Assembly: GCA_039806955.1 (NCBI GenBank)
Contig: JBDHQI010000003.1
Span: 1-64,000 of the forward strand
DNA from: JADLHS01 sp039806955
GTDB lineage: Bacteria; Verrucomicrobiota; Verrucomicrobiia; Limisphaerales; JADLHS01
DNA length: 64,000 nucleotides
Direction: 5' to 3'
Shown piece after piece: positions 7,413-17,090 of the stretch. Made by a program: the position numbers and the translations under genes. A model generated the notes under the pieces. That model was given only the letters and a program-made list of their open reading frames with translations. It was not told the DNA's origin and made no database searches. Position 1 is the stretch's first letter. Every line of letters begins with the position of its first letter.

Positions 7413-10400
7413 TTATGCGGTAGGCGCGGGCGCGGATTCAGGGGTTGGCCCGCCTTCACCAGAAGGCGTTTCCCCCGAATCGTTGTCCGCAGTTGTTTGT
7501 TTTCTTTCAATCCACTCGTAAAGCGTCGGGAGCAAAACGAGCGTGAGGAAAGTGGAGCTAAGGATGCCGCCGATTACGACGGTGGCGAGCGGGCGTTGGA
7601 CTTCCGCACCCGCGCCGCTGGCAATCGCCATTGGCACGAACCCTAGCGATGCTACGAGCGCGGTCATCAGCACGGGACGCAACCGCGTCATCGCGCCTTC
7701 GCGCACGGAAGTTGGCACGTTGCGACCTTGTTCGCGGAGCAGGTTGAAGTAGCTGATGAGCATCAAGCCATTCAGGACGGCGACACCGGAGAGCGCAATA
7801 AAGCCCACACCCGCCGAAATGCTGAAAGGCAAGTCGCGCAGCCACAGGGCGAACACGCCGCCAGTGACGGCGAGTGGGATGCCGGTATAGACGAGCAACG
7901 TCTGCCGGAGGCTGCCCAGCGCCATGAACACCAGCACGAAGATCAGTCCAAGCGCGACGGGCACGACGATCATCAGCCGCGCGCGGGCTTCCTGCAAGTT
8001 CTTGAACTGTCCGCCGAACTCGATGGTGTAGCCGTCCGGCATTTTGATTTGCTCGGCGACTTTTTTCTGGGCTTCAAGAACGAAGCTTTCCACGTCACGT
8101 CCGCGCAGATTGATCATGATGGCGGCGCGACGCTGGCTGAATTCGCGAGAGATGGCGGCGACCTGTTCCACCACGCGGAAGTCAGCGATCTGGCCGAGCG
8201 TGAGCAACCCGCCGTCGTCCACCCGCACGGGCAGGCGCTTGAGTTCCTCCACTTGTTCGCGCAGTTGCTCGTTCAGGCGCACCACGATGTCGAAACGACG
8301 ATTGCCCTCAATGAGCTTGCCGACTTCCTGCCCGGCGAGCGCGGTGTGAACCACGGCATTCAACTCCGCCGCGTGCAGGTTGAATTTGCTCATGGCTTCG
8401 CGCCGGGGAACGATTTCGAGCAAGGGTGATTTGCCGAGCGCATCGAACTCCACGTCCGCCGCGCCCGGAATCTTCTCCAAAATCTCTCGCGCCTCACCCG
8501 CGATCTTTTCGATCACGGCGAAGTCTTCGCCGAACACTTTCACCGCAATGTCCGCGCGCGTGCCCTCAAGGATTTCGTTGAAGCGCATCTCAATCGGCTG
8601 CGAAAACAGATGCGCTTCGCCGGGAACGTGCTTGCCGAGTTCTTCGGTCATCAGGTTGGCGAGTTCGTCCTTGCTGATGGTTTTGCCGTCCACCTTCCGC
8701 CACTTGTCGAACGATTTGAACATGATGTAAGTGTCCGCGACGTTCACGCCCATCGGGTCGGTCGCGACTTCCGCCGTGCCAAGCCGACTGAAGACGTAAT
8801 CCACTTCGGGAAACTTCTCCAACAACACCTTCTCGCCGCGCTTCTGCATTTCCACGCTCGCGTCAATACCGATGCTAGTGGTGCGAATCATGTGCGTGGC
8901 GAACGAACCTTCGTCCAACTGCGGCACGAATTCCGCGCCCAGCCGGGTGAACACAAGGGCCGCAAGTGCGAGCAATGCGACCGCCGCGCCGGTCACGGGC
9001 CAGCGGAATCGAAGGGAAAAGTTGAGCAGCGGTGAATAACCCTTCTTCGCCAGCTTCACCAGGAAGCTGTCTTCCTCCTTGATGTTGCCGCCGAGCAGAT
9101 ACGAGCAAAGCGCGGGCATGAGCGTGAGCGCCAGCGCTAGTGCGCCGACGAGGGCGAAGATCACGGTGATCGCCATCGGCTTGAACATTTTCCCTTCGAT
9201 GCCGGTGAGTGCGAGAATCGGGAAATAAACCACCGTGATGATGATGACACCAAAGAACATCGGGCTGGCGACTTCCTTGGCGGCGGCGAGCACTTCATGC
9301 ACTCGTTCGGGCGCGGTGAGGCGTCGCTTGAGCTTGTGCTGTTTCTCCGCGAGATGGCGAATGATGTTTTCCACCATCACCACCGCACCATCAATGATGA
9401 GGCCGAAATCAATCGCGCCGAGACTCATCAAGTTGCCGGAGATTTTCCCTTGCACCATGCCGGTCATCGCGAACAAGAGCGAAAGCGGAATTGCCAGCGC
9501 CACGATGAGCGCAGCGCGCCAGTTGCCGAGCATGATGAGCAGGACAACCACGACGAGTATCGCGCCCTCAAACAAACTCGTCTCGACGGTGCGAATCGTG
9601 CGGTCCACCAACACGGTGCGGTCATAGACGGGAATGATTTCCACGCCCGCTGGGAGCTTCGGCTTGATCTCCTCCAGCTTCGCCGCGACTGCTTTCGCGA
9701 CGAGGCGACTGTTTTCACCGGACAACATGAGCGCCGCCCCCAGCACGGCTTCTTCGCCGTTGTAAGTCGAAGTGCCCGTGCGGACGGCTTTACCGATGCC
9801 CACGTCGGCCACGTCGCGCACATGCAGCGCGGTGGCTCGCGAACCGAACTTGAGCGGAAGGCGTTCGATGTCCTCGACGGTTTGCACGCGTCCCGCCGCG
9901 CGCACGGCGACCTGCTCGCCGCCGAGTTGAATCACGCTGCCGCCCGCGTTCTCCACGTTCTCGCCAATGGCGTCGGCAATTTCGCTGAACGACATGCCCA
10001 CGCTCTTGAGCTTCTCGGGATTGGGCTGGATGACGATTTGCTTCTCATAACCGCCCTGGGAGTTGACCTCGGCCAGACCGGGTGTGGAGCGGAGGCGCGG
10101 TTTGATCTGGTAGTCGTGGATGAGTTTCAATTCCATCAATTGCGCTTCGCGCGTAGCCGGTTTGTTCGTCCCATCAGCGGCGTATTCGACGACGTAGTAA
10201 TAGATTTCGCCGAGTCCGGTGCTGATGGGCGCGAGTTTGGGCGTGAGGCCGGGCGGCAGTTCCTCCACCACGGTTTGCAATCGCTCACTCACGAGTTGGC
10301 GGGAACGGAAGATGTCCGTGCCTTCCTCAAAGACGAGCGTGACTTGCGAGAGGCCGAACTTGGACAGCGAACGCAGTTCGGTCAGGCCGGGGATGCCCGC

Positions 10401-10619
10401 CATTTCGTTCTCGATGGGAAACGTGACGAGTTTTTCGATTTCCTCCGGCGCGAGCGCGGGCACGGAAGTGTTGACCTGCACCTGGACATTGGTGATGTCC
10501 GGCACGGCGTCAATCGGCAGGCGCAGCGCGGAGTAAATGCCAATGCCGACAAGGACAAGGGTGGCAAGCAGCACGAACACGCGCTGGCGGACGGAAAATT
10601 CGAGGAGTTTGGAAAGCAT
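7413..10619 (-). CDS. czcA: RND heavy-metal efflux pump, CzcA type
   Basis: A 1068-aa inner-membrane proton/metal antiporter of the HME-RND family that drives export across both membranes. I start it at the ATG at 10619 (MLSKLLEFSVRQR), the conserved family N-terminus; a longer frame exists upstream but overlaps the adaptor gene. Transmembrane helix 4 contains DFGLIIDGAVVMVEN, the Asp/Asp/Glu proton-relay signature of divalent-cation pumps CzcA, CnrA and NccA. Two large periplasmic loops and 12 predicted membrane segments are at the usual places. The C-terminus ends in a Pro/Ala/Glu-rich tail. The adaptor gene ends 4 nt upstream; the metals are probably Co, Zn, Cd or Ni. Confidence 0.93.
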   Translation of the reverse strand: MLSKLLEFSVRQRVFVLLATLVLVGIGIYSALRLPIDAVPDITNVQVQVNTSVPALAPEEIEKLVTFPIENEMAGIPGLTELRSLSKFGLSQVTLVFEEGTDIFRSRQLVSERLQTVVEELPPGLTPKLAPISTGLGEIYYYVVEYAADGTNKPATREAQLMELKLIHDYQIKPRLRSTPGLAEVNSQGGYEKQIVIQPNPEKLKSVGMSFSEIADAIGENVENAGGSVIQLGGEQVAVRAAGRVQTVEDIERLPLKFGSRATALHVRDVADVGIGKAVRTGTSTYNGEEAVLGAALMLSGENSRLVAKAVAAKLEEIKPKLPAGVEIIPVYDRTVLVDRTIRTVETSLFEGAILVVVVLLIMLGNWRAALIVALAIPLSLLFAMTGMVQGKISGNLMSLGAIDFGLIIDGAVVMVENIIRHLAEKQHKLKRRLTAPERVHEVLAAAKEVASPMFFGVIIITVVYFPILALTGIEGKMFKPMAITVIFALVGALALALTLMPALCSYLLGGNIKEEDSFLVKLAKKGYSPLLNFSLRFRWPVTGAAVALLALAALVFTRLGAEFVPQLDEGSFATHMIRTTSIGIDASVEMQKRGEKVLLEKFPEVDYVFSRLGTAEVATDPMGVNVADTYIMFKSFDKWRKVDGKTISKDELANLMTEELGKHVPGEAHLFSQPIEMRFNEILEGTRADIAVKVFGEDFAVIEKIAGEAREILEKIPGAADVEFDALGKSPLLEIVPRREAMSKFNLHAAELNAVVHTALAGQEVGKLIEGNRRFDIVVRLNEQLREQVEELKRLPVRVDDGGLLTLGQIADFRVVEQVAAISREFSQRRAAIMINLRGRDVESFVLEAQKKVAEQIKMPDGYTIEFGGQFKNLQEARARLMIVVPVALGLIFVLVFMALGSLRQTLLVYTGIPLAVTGGVFALWLRDLPFSISAGVGFIALSGVAVLNGLMLISYFNLLREQGRNVPTSVREGAMTRLRPVLMTALVASLGFVPMAIASGAGAEVQRPLATVVIGGILSSTFLTLVLLPTLYEWIERKQTTADNDSGETPSGEGGPTPESAPAPTA

Positions 10620-10623
10620 AAAA

Positions 10624-11397
10624 TTAGTGGGAGTGTCCGCCGCCCTTTGTGGCGCGGAGTTCAATGAGGTAAAGGGTTTCAACCGGCTTGGTGGCCACGG
10701 CGTCACCGGCCAGCAGGCCGTCGGTGATCTCGACCAATCCGTCCGCCTCGCTGCCGATTTTGACCGCTGTGCGGAAAAAGGCGTCGCCGTTGACGGCATA
10801 AACGAACATGCCTTCGGAGGTTTGCAGCAAAGCCGAGCGCGGAATCACGGCCACGGCATCGTTGCGCGGCAGCGTGATGCTCGCGGCGAGAAATTCGCCG
10901 GACTTGATTTGCGTCGTCGCGTTGGACACGCCGATGACAACTTCGGATTCACCGATGGCCAGTTCGGGATGCACGTCGAGCACCACGCCGTGAAACACGC
11001 CGTTTGAGCGCGTTTGAACTTCCACGGGCAATCCCGCGCGGACAGTCGCAGCCTTGGCGGGTGAAAGATAACCCGAACCATGCACGTCGCACCCGGCGTG
11101 GTCGGCTGCGCGGAGTTCGTGGCGATGCGCCTCGCCAAAAATCTGCACATTGAATCGCAACTTGGCGGGCAGCTTTTGCTCCGTCACCTCGGCGGTCTGA
11201 AGGCCGAGAATCTTCCGCGTCTCCTCGGTGAGCATGACGCCTTTGCCGGGCTTGAATGACGCGCCGGATGGCGATTCCTCCTCGTGACCGTGGCCGCCTT
11301 CCTTGTGGGCGTCACTCTCCTTGCGACCGCAACCGGCGAAAAACGAGGCTGCAACCAGAAGCGCGGGGATCAATTTGATGAATCGGTGACGAATCAT
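10624..11397 (-). CDS. czcB: short CzcB-like periplasmic adaptor lipoprotein
   Basis: A 257-aa membrane-fusion protein with lipoprotein signal (FFAGCGRK, Cys near 23) and a His-rich segment (HKEGGHGHEEE). The middle passes directly from the N-terminal barrel (residues 70-95) to a lipoyl-like half with DHAGCDVHGSGYLSP, then the C-terminal barrel. The long alpha-helical hairpin that usually meets TolC is absent. It ends in KGGGHSH. It overlaps the tolC-type gene by ATGA at 11394-11397, so translation is coupled. It sits between pump and outer-membrane channel in the usual CBA order. Confidence 0.8.
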   Translation of the reverse strand: MIRHRFIKLIPALLVAASFFAGCGRKESDAHKEGGHGHEEESPSGASFKPGKGVMLTEETRKILGLQTAEVTEQKLPAKLRFNVQIFGEAHRHELRAADHAGCDVHGSGYLSPAKAATVRAGLPVEVQTRSNGVFHGVVLDVHPELAIGESEVVIGVSNATTQIKSGEFLAASITLPRNDAVAVIPRSALLQTSEGMFVYAVNGDAFFRTAVKIGSEADGLVEITDGLLAGDAVATKPVETLYLIELRATKGGGHSH

Positions 11398-12725
11398 TTC
11401 TTTTCCTCCGTCGCGGTGCTGGCCAATGGCGGAGTCAGCCCGGTAAGCAACTCAAGTTGTGCCGCCGCCTCCAACGCTTCTTTTTTCGTGTCGAGCAGAC
11501 CCTCGACTGCATCAAGGTATTGTTTTTGCAATTCGACAAACGTGGCGATCGGCACTGCCCCAAGCCGGTAGTGACGGTCAGCCAGTTCAGCGGCTTCCTT
11601 GAAATGTTGCACCGAGTCGGCCCGCCACCTTGCCATGTCCCGCAACTTGGACTCGTAGGTCAGCGCGGCCTGCGTCGTAAGCCGCTCGGCTTCACGTTGT
11701 GTGACGTAGAAGGAGGTTTCGGCCTGCATCTGCCGCGCTTTCGCAGCGTCAATGTTGCCGGTATTGCGATTCCACAAAGGCAACGGCAGCGAAACGCTAA
11801 TGCCGATGATGCGCTCGCGGTCACCCGCGCGTTCCTCCGAAATGGACGGCCCGACCGAGATGGCCGGAAAGCGTTCATTCTTCGCGAGGTCAACCCGGAA
11901 GCCTTGCTGCGCGAGTTCGACGGCACGCAAGCGCACCTCGTAGCTGTTGGTGCGGGCACGGGCGACGAGGCTCTCCACGCTCTCCACCGGACGGAAAGCC
12001 AGTTTGGCCTGGCCTACGGCGAGTCGCGTCTCGGTTGCAACACCGCGCAGTTGGTTCAATTCAAGCAGCGCAGATTGCGTGGCGAGGGATGCCTCGCTGG
12101 CCTTCCGTTGCGCGTTCAGTTCAGTCGCCTCGATGACGCGCGTTTCGAGCAACGGCGTCAGCCCAGCCGGATCGCGTTGCACGAGGACTTCGCGTAGCGC
12201 TTTGAAGCGTTCGGCGACTTCGCCCGCCGCCGCCGCCTTCTCCTGCGCGGCAAACAGTCCGTAGCCCAAGGTGCGCACGCGCGCAGCGAGTGCGATTTTG
12301 AATCGTGCATACCCAAGCTCCGCCAGTTCAATGTCGCGGTTGGCGATGGCCTTGCGCAGTCCGATCCGCCCCGGCCACTCGAACGGTTGCACAATGGACG
12401 CCGACCACGCGACGCCTTCGGCGGACAGCCCACTACCGGTAACGCGCTTCTGGCCCACGCCGCCGCTGACTTCGGGATTGGCGAAAGTCCCGGCGGTTTT
12501 GCGTCCGGCCTTGGCGGCAAGAATCTCGGCCTCATAGAATTTGAGTTCGGGATTCTTCTCCAACGCCTCGGCCACAAGCGCATCCAACGTCAGCGAGACG
12601 GTGGTGCTGGCGGCAGAATTGGTTGGCGGCGCTTCTTGCGCTTGCGCAAATGCAAGGCTCAAACTAAAGACGAGTGCAGCCACGGTGGATTGGCGACACC
12701 AATTAACGGTGAATGATTGCTTCAT
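11394..12725 (-). CDS. czcC: TolC-family outer-membrane channel of the first czc operon
   Basis: A 443-aa outer-membrane efflux protein with a signal peptide (residues 1-30) and the duplicated helix-rich architecture of the OEP family: ALEKNPEL near residue 55 in the first half and the matching NSYEVRLRAVEL in the second. It provides the outer duct for metal expelled by the CzcA pump. It begins the czcCBA order and is preceded by a hairpin at 12828-12848 and the small Cys-rich gene at 12852. Confidence 0.88.
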   Translation of the reverse strand: MKQSFTVNWCRQSTVAALVFSLSLAFAQAQEAPPTNSAASTTVSLTLDALVAEALEKNPELKFYEAEILAAKAGRKTAGTFANPEVSGGVGQKRVTGSGLSAEGVAWSASIVQPFEWPGRIGLRKAIANRDIELAELGYARFKIALAARVRTLGYGLFAAQEKAAAAGEVAERFKALREVLVQRDPAGLTPLLETRVIEATELNAQRKASEASLATQSALLELNQLRGVATETRLAVGQAKLAFRPVESVESLVARARTNSYEVRLRAVELAQQGFRVDLAKNERFPAISVGPSISEERAGDRERIIGISVSLPLPLWNRNTGNIDAAKARQMQAETSFYVTQREAERLTTQAALTYESKLRDMARWRADSVQHFKEAAELADRHYRLGAVPIATFVELQKQYLDAVEGLLDTKKEALEAAAQLELLTGLTPPLASTATEEKK

Positions 12726-12827
12726 AATTTTCTAAATGGACACGGCTCAGACCGACAAACAAAACGGAGTTCAAAGGCAAACGGACACAACATGGGCGCG
12801 CGAAACGCCTTGAGGCGAACAGGGAAA

Positions 12828-12848
12828 GTCCTCAGCGAATGCGAGGAC
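12828..12848 (-). other. hairpin between leader-protein gene and czcC
   Basis: GTCCTC and its complement with a 9-nt loop, in the gap between the small secreted Cys-rich gene (stop at 12852) and czcC. There is no T-run, so it is not a classic terminator. Comparable hairpins occupy the same gap in the operons at 19.9 kb and 56.9 kb. Confidence 0.45.
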
Positions 12849-12851
12849 TAA

Positions 12852-13241
12852 TTAGGAAGCAATGGAAGGGGCGCGGACAGGAAGAGCTGTGCGCGAAAGG
12901 AATTGCCAGCACTTGGGATATTCGGCTGGAACATCCACAAAGGATACTCCGCGATCCTTATCCGCGTCTGACAAGATGAGAGCAATCAAAGACTTGGTAA
13001 GCCAAGGCAGCGGTTCAGGCTGGGGAGCAGCGAGGCGTTTTTTTTCCTCGGTCTTCTGGCGGGACTCGATGGTCTTGCACGTTCCGCCGCAACACGTGTG
13101 CGCCTCATTCTCGGCGTTGTTGCTGGTGCAGCCGAGAAAATCCAATCCGGGAATGCTCCCGGCATGGCAATGCGACGCCTGGGCCAACCAGAGGAAGGCC
13201 ATCAGACCAATCATTGCGATGTTCAGCAAACGGCGGCGCAT
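12852..13241 (-). CDS. small secreted Cys-rich protein heading the czc operon (paralogue 1)
   Basis: A 129-aa protein with a signal/anchor helix (residues 8-25), then SHCHAG, a Cys cluster HTCCGGTC and a C-terminal segment WQFLSRTALPVRAPSIAS. The gene at 19893 has the same plan, with its Cys cluster GGCCSVEK and almost the same tail (FLSRTALPARAPSIAS). The gene at 56944 is a more diverged member. All three stand just before a tolC-adaptor-RND operon. Probably a periplasmic or membrane-bound metal sensor, buffer or leader protein; the function is unknown. The start lies only about 2 nt after the predicted transcription start. Confidence 0.65.
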   Translation of the reverse strand: MRRRLLNIAMIGLMAFLWLAQASHCHAGSIPGLDFLGCTSNNAENEAHTCCGGTCKTIESRQKTEEKKRLAAPQPEPLPWLTKSLIALILSDADKDRGVSFVDVPAEYPKCWQFLSRTALPVRAPSIAS

Positions 13242-13249
13242 TTCAGAAA

Positions 13250-13278
13250 TTGATAACCGAATGACAAAATATGTTCAA
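13250..13278 (-). promoter_or_regulatory. sigma-70-like promoter for the first czc operon
   Basis: TTGAAC, a 17-nt spacer and TATCAA immediately upstream of the small Cys-rich gene. It sits inside a 19-nt element (13261-13279) that recurs with 16 of 19 bases identical at 20293-20311, before the paralogous gene. A shared operator is likely. The predicted leader is nearly absent. Confidence 0.45.
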
Positions 13279-13559
13279 TCTTTCTCCGCAGAGTTGGTAG
13301 CAGGCAGCACGCCAGAGTTTGTAACTGCCAGTGGCAAAGTGTTGGTTTTTTGATGAAAACGTTGCTGATGCTCTGCTTTCCGACGCTGCGCACGCGCCTT
13401 CAGCCAAAAGTAATCCCCCACGATGAGGCCAATCGTGACGACCGCCCAACCGATAATCATCAGGCGCGTGTTGCGCTTCTCCTTGCGCTTTTGTTCGGCT
13501 TCCTTCGCCGCGCGGGCGGCAAGCTTGGCGGCGACTTGCGGTGACTTCCATCGTTTCAC
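13275..13559 (-). CDS. small single-pass membrane protein
   Basis: 94 aa: a strongly basic, Ala/Lys-rich N-terminal helix (residues 1-30, AAKLAARAAKEAEQKRKEK), one membrane segment (about 33-51, MIIGWAVVTIGLIVGDYFW), and a Gln/Arg-rich tail. It begins 14 nt after the next secreted gene and is probably the last gene of the second RND operon. Its 3' end overlaps the promoter region of the first czc operon. No family recognised. Confidence 0.5.
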   Translation of the reverse strand: MKRWKSPQVAAKLAARAAKEAEQKRKEKRNTRLMIIGWAVVTIGLIVGDYFWLKARAQRRKAEHQQRFHQKTNTLPLAVTNSGVLPATNSAEKD

Positions 13560-13573
13560 GGTCTTTCACGGGT

Positions 13574-13912
13574 TCAATTTTGCTTGGTCCACACCACTTT
13601 GGTGACGAACGGTTTTCCGAAGAATGGCGAGCGATAATAAACGCACGCGCGCAATCCCTCCTTCAACGCTCCGGCGTCAGCGAGTTTCCAATCTTTGATG
13701 AAGCGCGTGTCGCGCTTGAGGACGAAAACGGCGGACGTGTTTTTCTTCGGTGTCTGGATCGCCAACGTGCCATTCTGTGAATCAATTGCTTGAATGACTC
13801 CGCACAATTCCCGTGAGCGCGGCGCGTGCGCTTGCGCGTTGGGTGGGAGGGCAAATGCTCCCGTCAGCAGCAACGCCGAAAGAATGCTGATGGATTTGAT
13901 TCTGGTTTTCAT
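13574..13912 (-). CDS. small secreted beta-protein, GVIQxI family (paralogue 1)
   Basis: 112 aa with a signal peptide cleaved near AQA-HA (residue 28). The mature part begins CGVIQAIDSQNGTLAIQ and continues with a strand-rich pattern (VFVLKRDTRFI, VYYRS, VTKVVW). The genes at 34006 and 34386 share the G-x-[IVL]-Q-[AS]-I start, the D-[ST]-[RT] middle, and a K-V or V-Y ending. The plan resembles a small OB-like barrel such as CusF, but the CusF His/Met/Trp ligands are not obvious. It follows the RND pump by 3 nt and is therefore likely a periplasmic accessory of that pump. Confidence 0.6.
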   Translation of the reverse strand: MKTRIKSISILSALLLTGAFALPPNAQAHAPRSRELCGVIQAIDSQNGTLAIQTPKKNTSAVFVLKRDTRFIKDWKLADAGALKEGLRACVYYRSPFFGKPFVTKVVWTKQN

Positions 13913-13915
13913 GGC

Positions 13916-16900
13916 TCACAACTCCGTGGTTGAGGGTGGTTCAGGCAAATGAATGGCAGTGTCCTTTCCTTTCTCACGCTCGAAAACTTTGTAGAGCGTC
14001 GGCAGCATGAACAAGGTCAGCAGCGTGGAACTGATGAGTCCGCCGATGACGACGGCGGCAAGCGGCTTCTGAATTTCGCTGCCCGGCCCGGTGGCAAACA
14101 GCATCGGGACAAGTCCCAACGCGGCCACGCTTGCGGTGATGAGCACCGGGCGCAGCCGGAGAATCGCGCCTTTGATGACAGCGAGTTCGACGTTCATGCC
14201 TTCGCGCCGGAGTTCGTTGAAGTAGCTGACCATCACGACGCCGTTGAGCACCGCCACACCGAACAGCGCGATGAAGCCGACGCTCGCGCTCACGCTGATG
14301 TTGAAGTGGCCGATGATGAGCGCGAGGATGCCGCCAATCAGCGCAAAGGGAATGTTCAGGATGATGAGCAACGCCTGCTTCACGGAATTGAACGAGCCGA
14401 ACAGCAGGAGGAAGATCGCGGCAATCGTGATGGGCACGACAATACTGAACCGCTTCATGGCGCGTTGCTGGTTCTCGAACTGGCCGCCCCAAGTGATGAA
14501 GTAGCCCGGTGGCAGTTTTACGGCGGCGTCAATCTTTGCCTGGGCCTCCTTCACAAAACCGCCGATGTCGCGGTCGGTCACGTTGCACTCCACCACGATG
14601 CGGCGCTGTGCCTGTTCACGGCTGATTTGCGCCGGGCCTTCGGTCACATAGACGTGCACCAGTTGGCCGAGTGGAATCAGCGCGCCTTGCGGTGACGCGA
14701 TGAGGATCTGCCGGATGGGGGAAACATCACTCCGCGCCGATTCCGGGAAGCGCACCGCGAGGCCGAAGACTTTCTGGCCTTCATACACTTTCGTGGCTTC
14801 CTTGCCGCCGATGGCTGTTTCCACGACTTCCTGAACGTCGGCCACGTTGATGCCGTAACGCGCCAGCTTGTCGCGGTCAATTTCGATTTGCAGGTAAGCC
14901 AGACCGCTGACCTTCTCGATGTTGACATCTGCCGCGCCGGGAACTTTCGCTAACACGCGAGCGACCGCATCCGCCTTGTCTTTCAAAACGTCCAGGTCGT
15001 CGCCGAAAATCTTGATGCCAATGGCGGACTTCACGCCGCTGACGAGTTCGTCCACACGCAGGGCAATCGGCTGCGAAAAGCTCGACGCGACGCCGGGCAG
15101 TTCGGCCATTGCCTCGCGCATCTTGTCCACCAGTTCGTCTTTTGTTTTCGCCGTCGTCCATTCTTCGCGTGGTTTGAGCGTGACGATCACGTCGCTGATT
15201 TCCACGCCCATCGGGTCGGAGGCGATGTCCGCCCGGCCCGTCTTGGAAACCACGTCTATGACTTCGGGGAAACGCTTCAAGATGCGTTCGGCGCGACCCT
15301 GAAGTTCGAGAGATTGCGGCAGCGAGATGCTGGGGATGCGGAAGGTTTGCAGGCCGACGCAGCCCTCGTCCAGGGTCGGCAGAAACTCCGAGCCGATGCG
15401 CGGCACAAGCGCGAATGCACCCGCCAAAGCGAGAATGGCCGGGAGAACCACCAGCCACGGACGGCGCACGCATGGTTGCAGCATCACCAAATAGCCATGT
15501 TTCAGCCAGCGGATGTGAAACGGGTCGTGCTCATGCGGCACTTGCTTGAGAAAGAACGTGCAAAGCATCGGCACGAGCGTCAGCGAAAGAATGAGTGAGC
15601 CAAGCAGCGCGAAGGAAATTGTGAATGCCAGCGGACTGAACATCTTTCCTTCAAAGCCCTCCAGCGTGAACAGCGGCAGGAATACCACGATAATGATGAA
15701 GATGCCGAACACAATCGGGCGACCGACTTCCTTGGCCGCGTAGAGGACGATTTCTGTTTTGCTGGCGTGGGCATGTTTCTTCGCCTCGTCCGGTTTCTCG
15801 GTCAGATGGCGGTGGATGTTTTCCACCATCACTACCGCGCCGTCCACCATCATGCCGATGCCGATGGCCAGACCGCCGAGGGACATGAGATTTGCCGAGA
15901 GTCCATACCATTTCATCATGATGAACGCGAACAGCGCCGCCAGCGGCAGAACCAGAGTGACGATGATCGCGCTGCGAATGTCGGCGAGCAGCACAATCAG
16001 AATGATGAGGACAAAGATAGAGCCTTCCATCAGGGCTTTCGTGACCGTGTGAATCGCCTTCTTCACGAGGTCGGTGCGGTCGTAAAAGGGGACGAGTTCA
16101 ACGCCCTTCGGCAACGCCTTCTGGATCGCGGGCAACTTTTCTTTCACCGCGTTCACCACGTCACGACCGCTCGCGCCTTTGAGCATTAGAACGATGCCCG
16201 CGACGGCTTCGCCTTCGCCGTTGGCTGTAACCGCGCCTTGCCGAAGTTCCGCGCCGATCTGCACATCGGCCACATCGCGCACATAAACGGGCGCGTGCTC
16301 GTGGGTGGCCACGATAATGTTTTCGATGTCCTTGGTGTTTTTCACCAAACCAAGCCCGCGCACGACGTATTGCTCCGAGCCGTGTTCGATGAAATTACCG
16401 CTGGCGTTGGCGTTGTTCTTTTCCAAAGCCTCAAACACCTGTTGCAAGGTGATGCCGTAAGAGGTCAGCCGGTCGGGCTTGATGAGCACCTGGTATTGTT
16501 TCACCAAGCCGCCGAATGAATTTACGTCGGTGACGCCGGGCACGGTGCGCAAGATCGGACGCACGATGTATTGCTGGATGGTTCGCAGTTCCGTCGCGTC
16601 GTATTTCTTGTTCGTGCTGACCAGGGTGTATTGAAAAATTTCACCAAGGCCGGTGGTGATCGGTCCAAGCTGCACTTCGACTCCGGTGGGGATTTTATCC
16701 CGTGCGCCCGCCAGCCGCTCAAACACCAATTGGCGGGCGAAATAATCATCCACGCCATCCTCGAAGACGACCGTGATGGCACTCAAACCGATCTTGGAAA
16801 CCGAGCGCACTTCGGTGAGCTTCGGCAAACCAGCCAGTTCGATTTCAATCGGTCGCGTGACCAGCTTCTCCATGTCTGGCGGCGACATGCCGCCCGCCGT

Positions 16901-17053
16901 GGCCAGCACCTGCACTTGCACGTTGGTCACGTCCGGGAATGCGTCAATCGGGATTTGCCGGAGTGACAGCCAGCCGAAGCCGGTGAGAATCAAAGTCGCC
17001 AGCGCGACGAGCAGTCGCTGGCGGACGGAAAAATTTAGAATCGGATTTATCAT
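13916..17053 (-). CDS. RND heavy-metal efflux pump (second system)
   Basis: A 1045-aa HME-RND pump starting MINPILNFSVRQR. Transmembrane helix 4 reads LGGLAIGIGMMVDGAVVMVEN, which keeps the central Asp and Glu but lacks the first Asp of the CzcA signature, so it is a different subclass from the pump at 7413. Periplasmic porter domains and the second TM bundle are complete. It lies downstream of a lipoprotein, an adaptor and a TolC gene, forming a CBA operon. The substrate cannot be assigned from sequence; divalent cations are most likely. Confidence 0.9.
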   Translation of the reverse strand: MINPILNFSVRQRLLVALATLILTGFGWLSLRQIPIDAFPDVTNVQVQVLATAGGMSPPDMEKLVTRPIEIELAGLPKLTEVRSVSKIGLSAITVVFEDGVDDYFARQLVFERLAGARDKIPTGVEVQLGPITTGLGEIFQYTLVSTNKKYDATELRTIQQYIVRPILRTVPGVTDVNSFGGLVKQYQVLIKPDRLTSYGITLQQVFEALEKNNANASGNFIEHGSEQYVVRGLGLVKNTKDIENIIVATHEHAPVYVRDVADVQIGAELRQGAVTANGEGEAVAGIVLMLKGASGRDVVNAVKEKLPAIQKALPKGVELVPFYDRTDLVKKAIHTVTKALMEGSIFVLIILIVLLADIRSAIIVTLVLPLAALFAFIMMKWYGLSANLMSLGGLAIGIGMMVDGAVVMVENIHRHLTEKPDEAKKHAHASKTEIVLYAAKEVGRPIVFGIFIIIVVFLPLFTLEGFEGKMFSPLAFTISFALLGSLILSLTLVPMLCTFFLKQVPHEHDPFHIRWLKHGYLVMLQPCVRRPWLVVLPAILALAGAFALVPRIGSEFLPTLDEGCVGLQTFRIPSISLPQSLELQGRAERILKRFPEVIDVVSKTGRADIASDPMGVEISDVIVTLKPREEWTTAKTKDELVDKMREAMAELPGVASSFSQPIALRVDELVSGVKSAIGIKIFGDDLDVLKDKADAVARVLAKVPGAADVNIEKVSGLAYLQIEIDRDKLARYGINVADVQEVVETAIGGKEATKVYEGQKVFGLAVRFPESARSDVSPIRQILIASPQGALIPLGQLVHVYVTEGPAQISREQAQRRIVVECNVTDRDIGGFVKEAQAKIDAAVKLPPGYFITWGGQFENQQRAMKRFSIVVPITIAAIFLLLFGSFNSVKQALLIILNIPFALIGGILALIIGHFNISVSASVGFIALFGVAVLNGVVMVSYFNELRREGMNVELAVIKGAILRLRPVLITASVAALGLVPMLFATGPGSEIQKPLAAVVIGGLISSTLLTLFMLPTLYKVFEREKGKDTAIHLPEPPSTTEL

Positions 17054-17090
17054 ACAATGGCGGGAAAGGCGTTGGGTTTCGGCTGGGAGT

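Noticed and set aside
9297..10667. 456-codon plus-strand frame opposite czcA
   Set aside because: Antisense shadow of the pump gene; no start context or family match.
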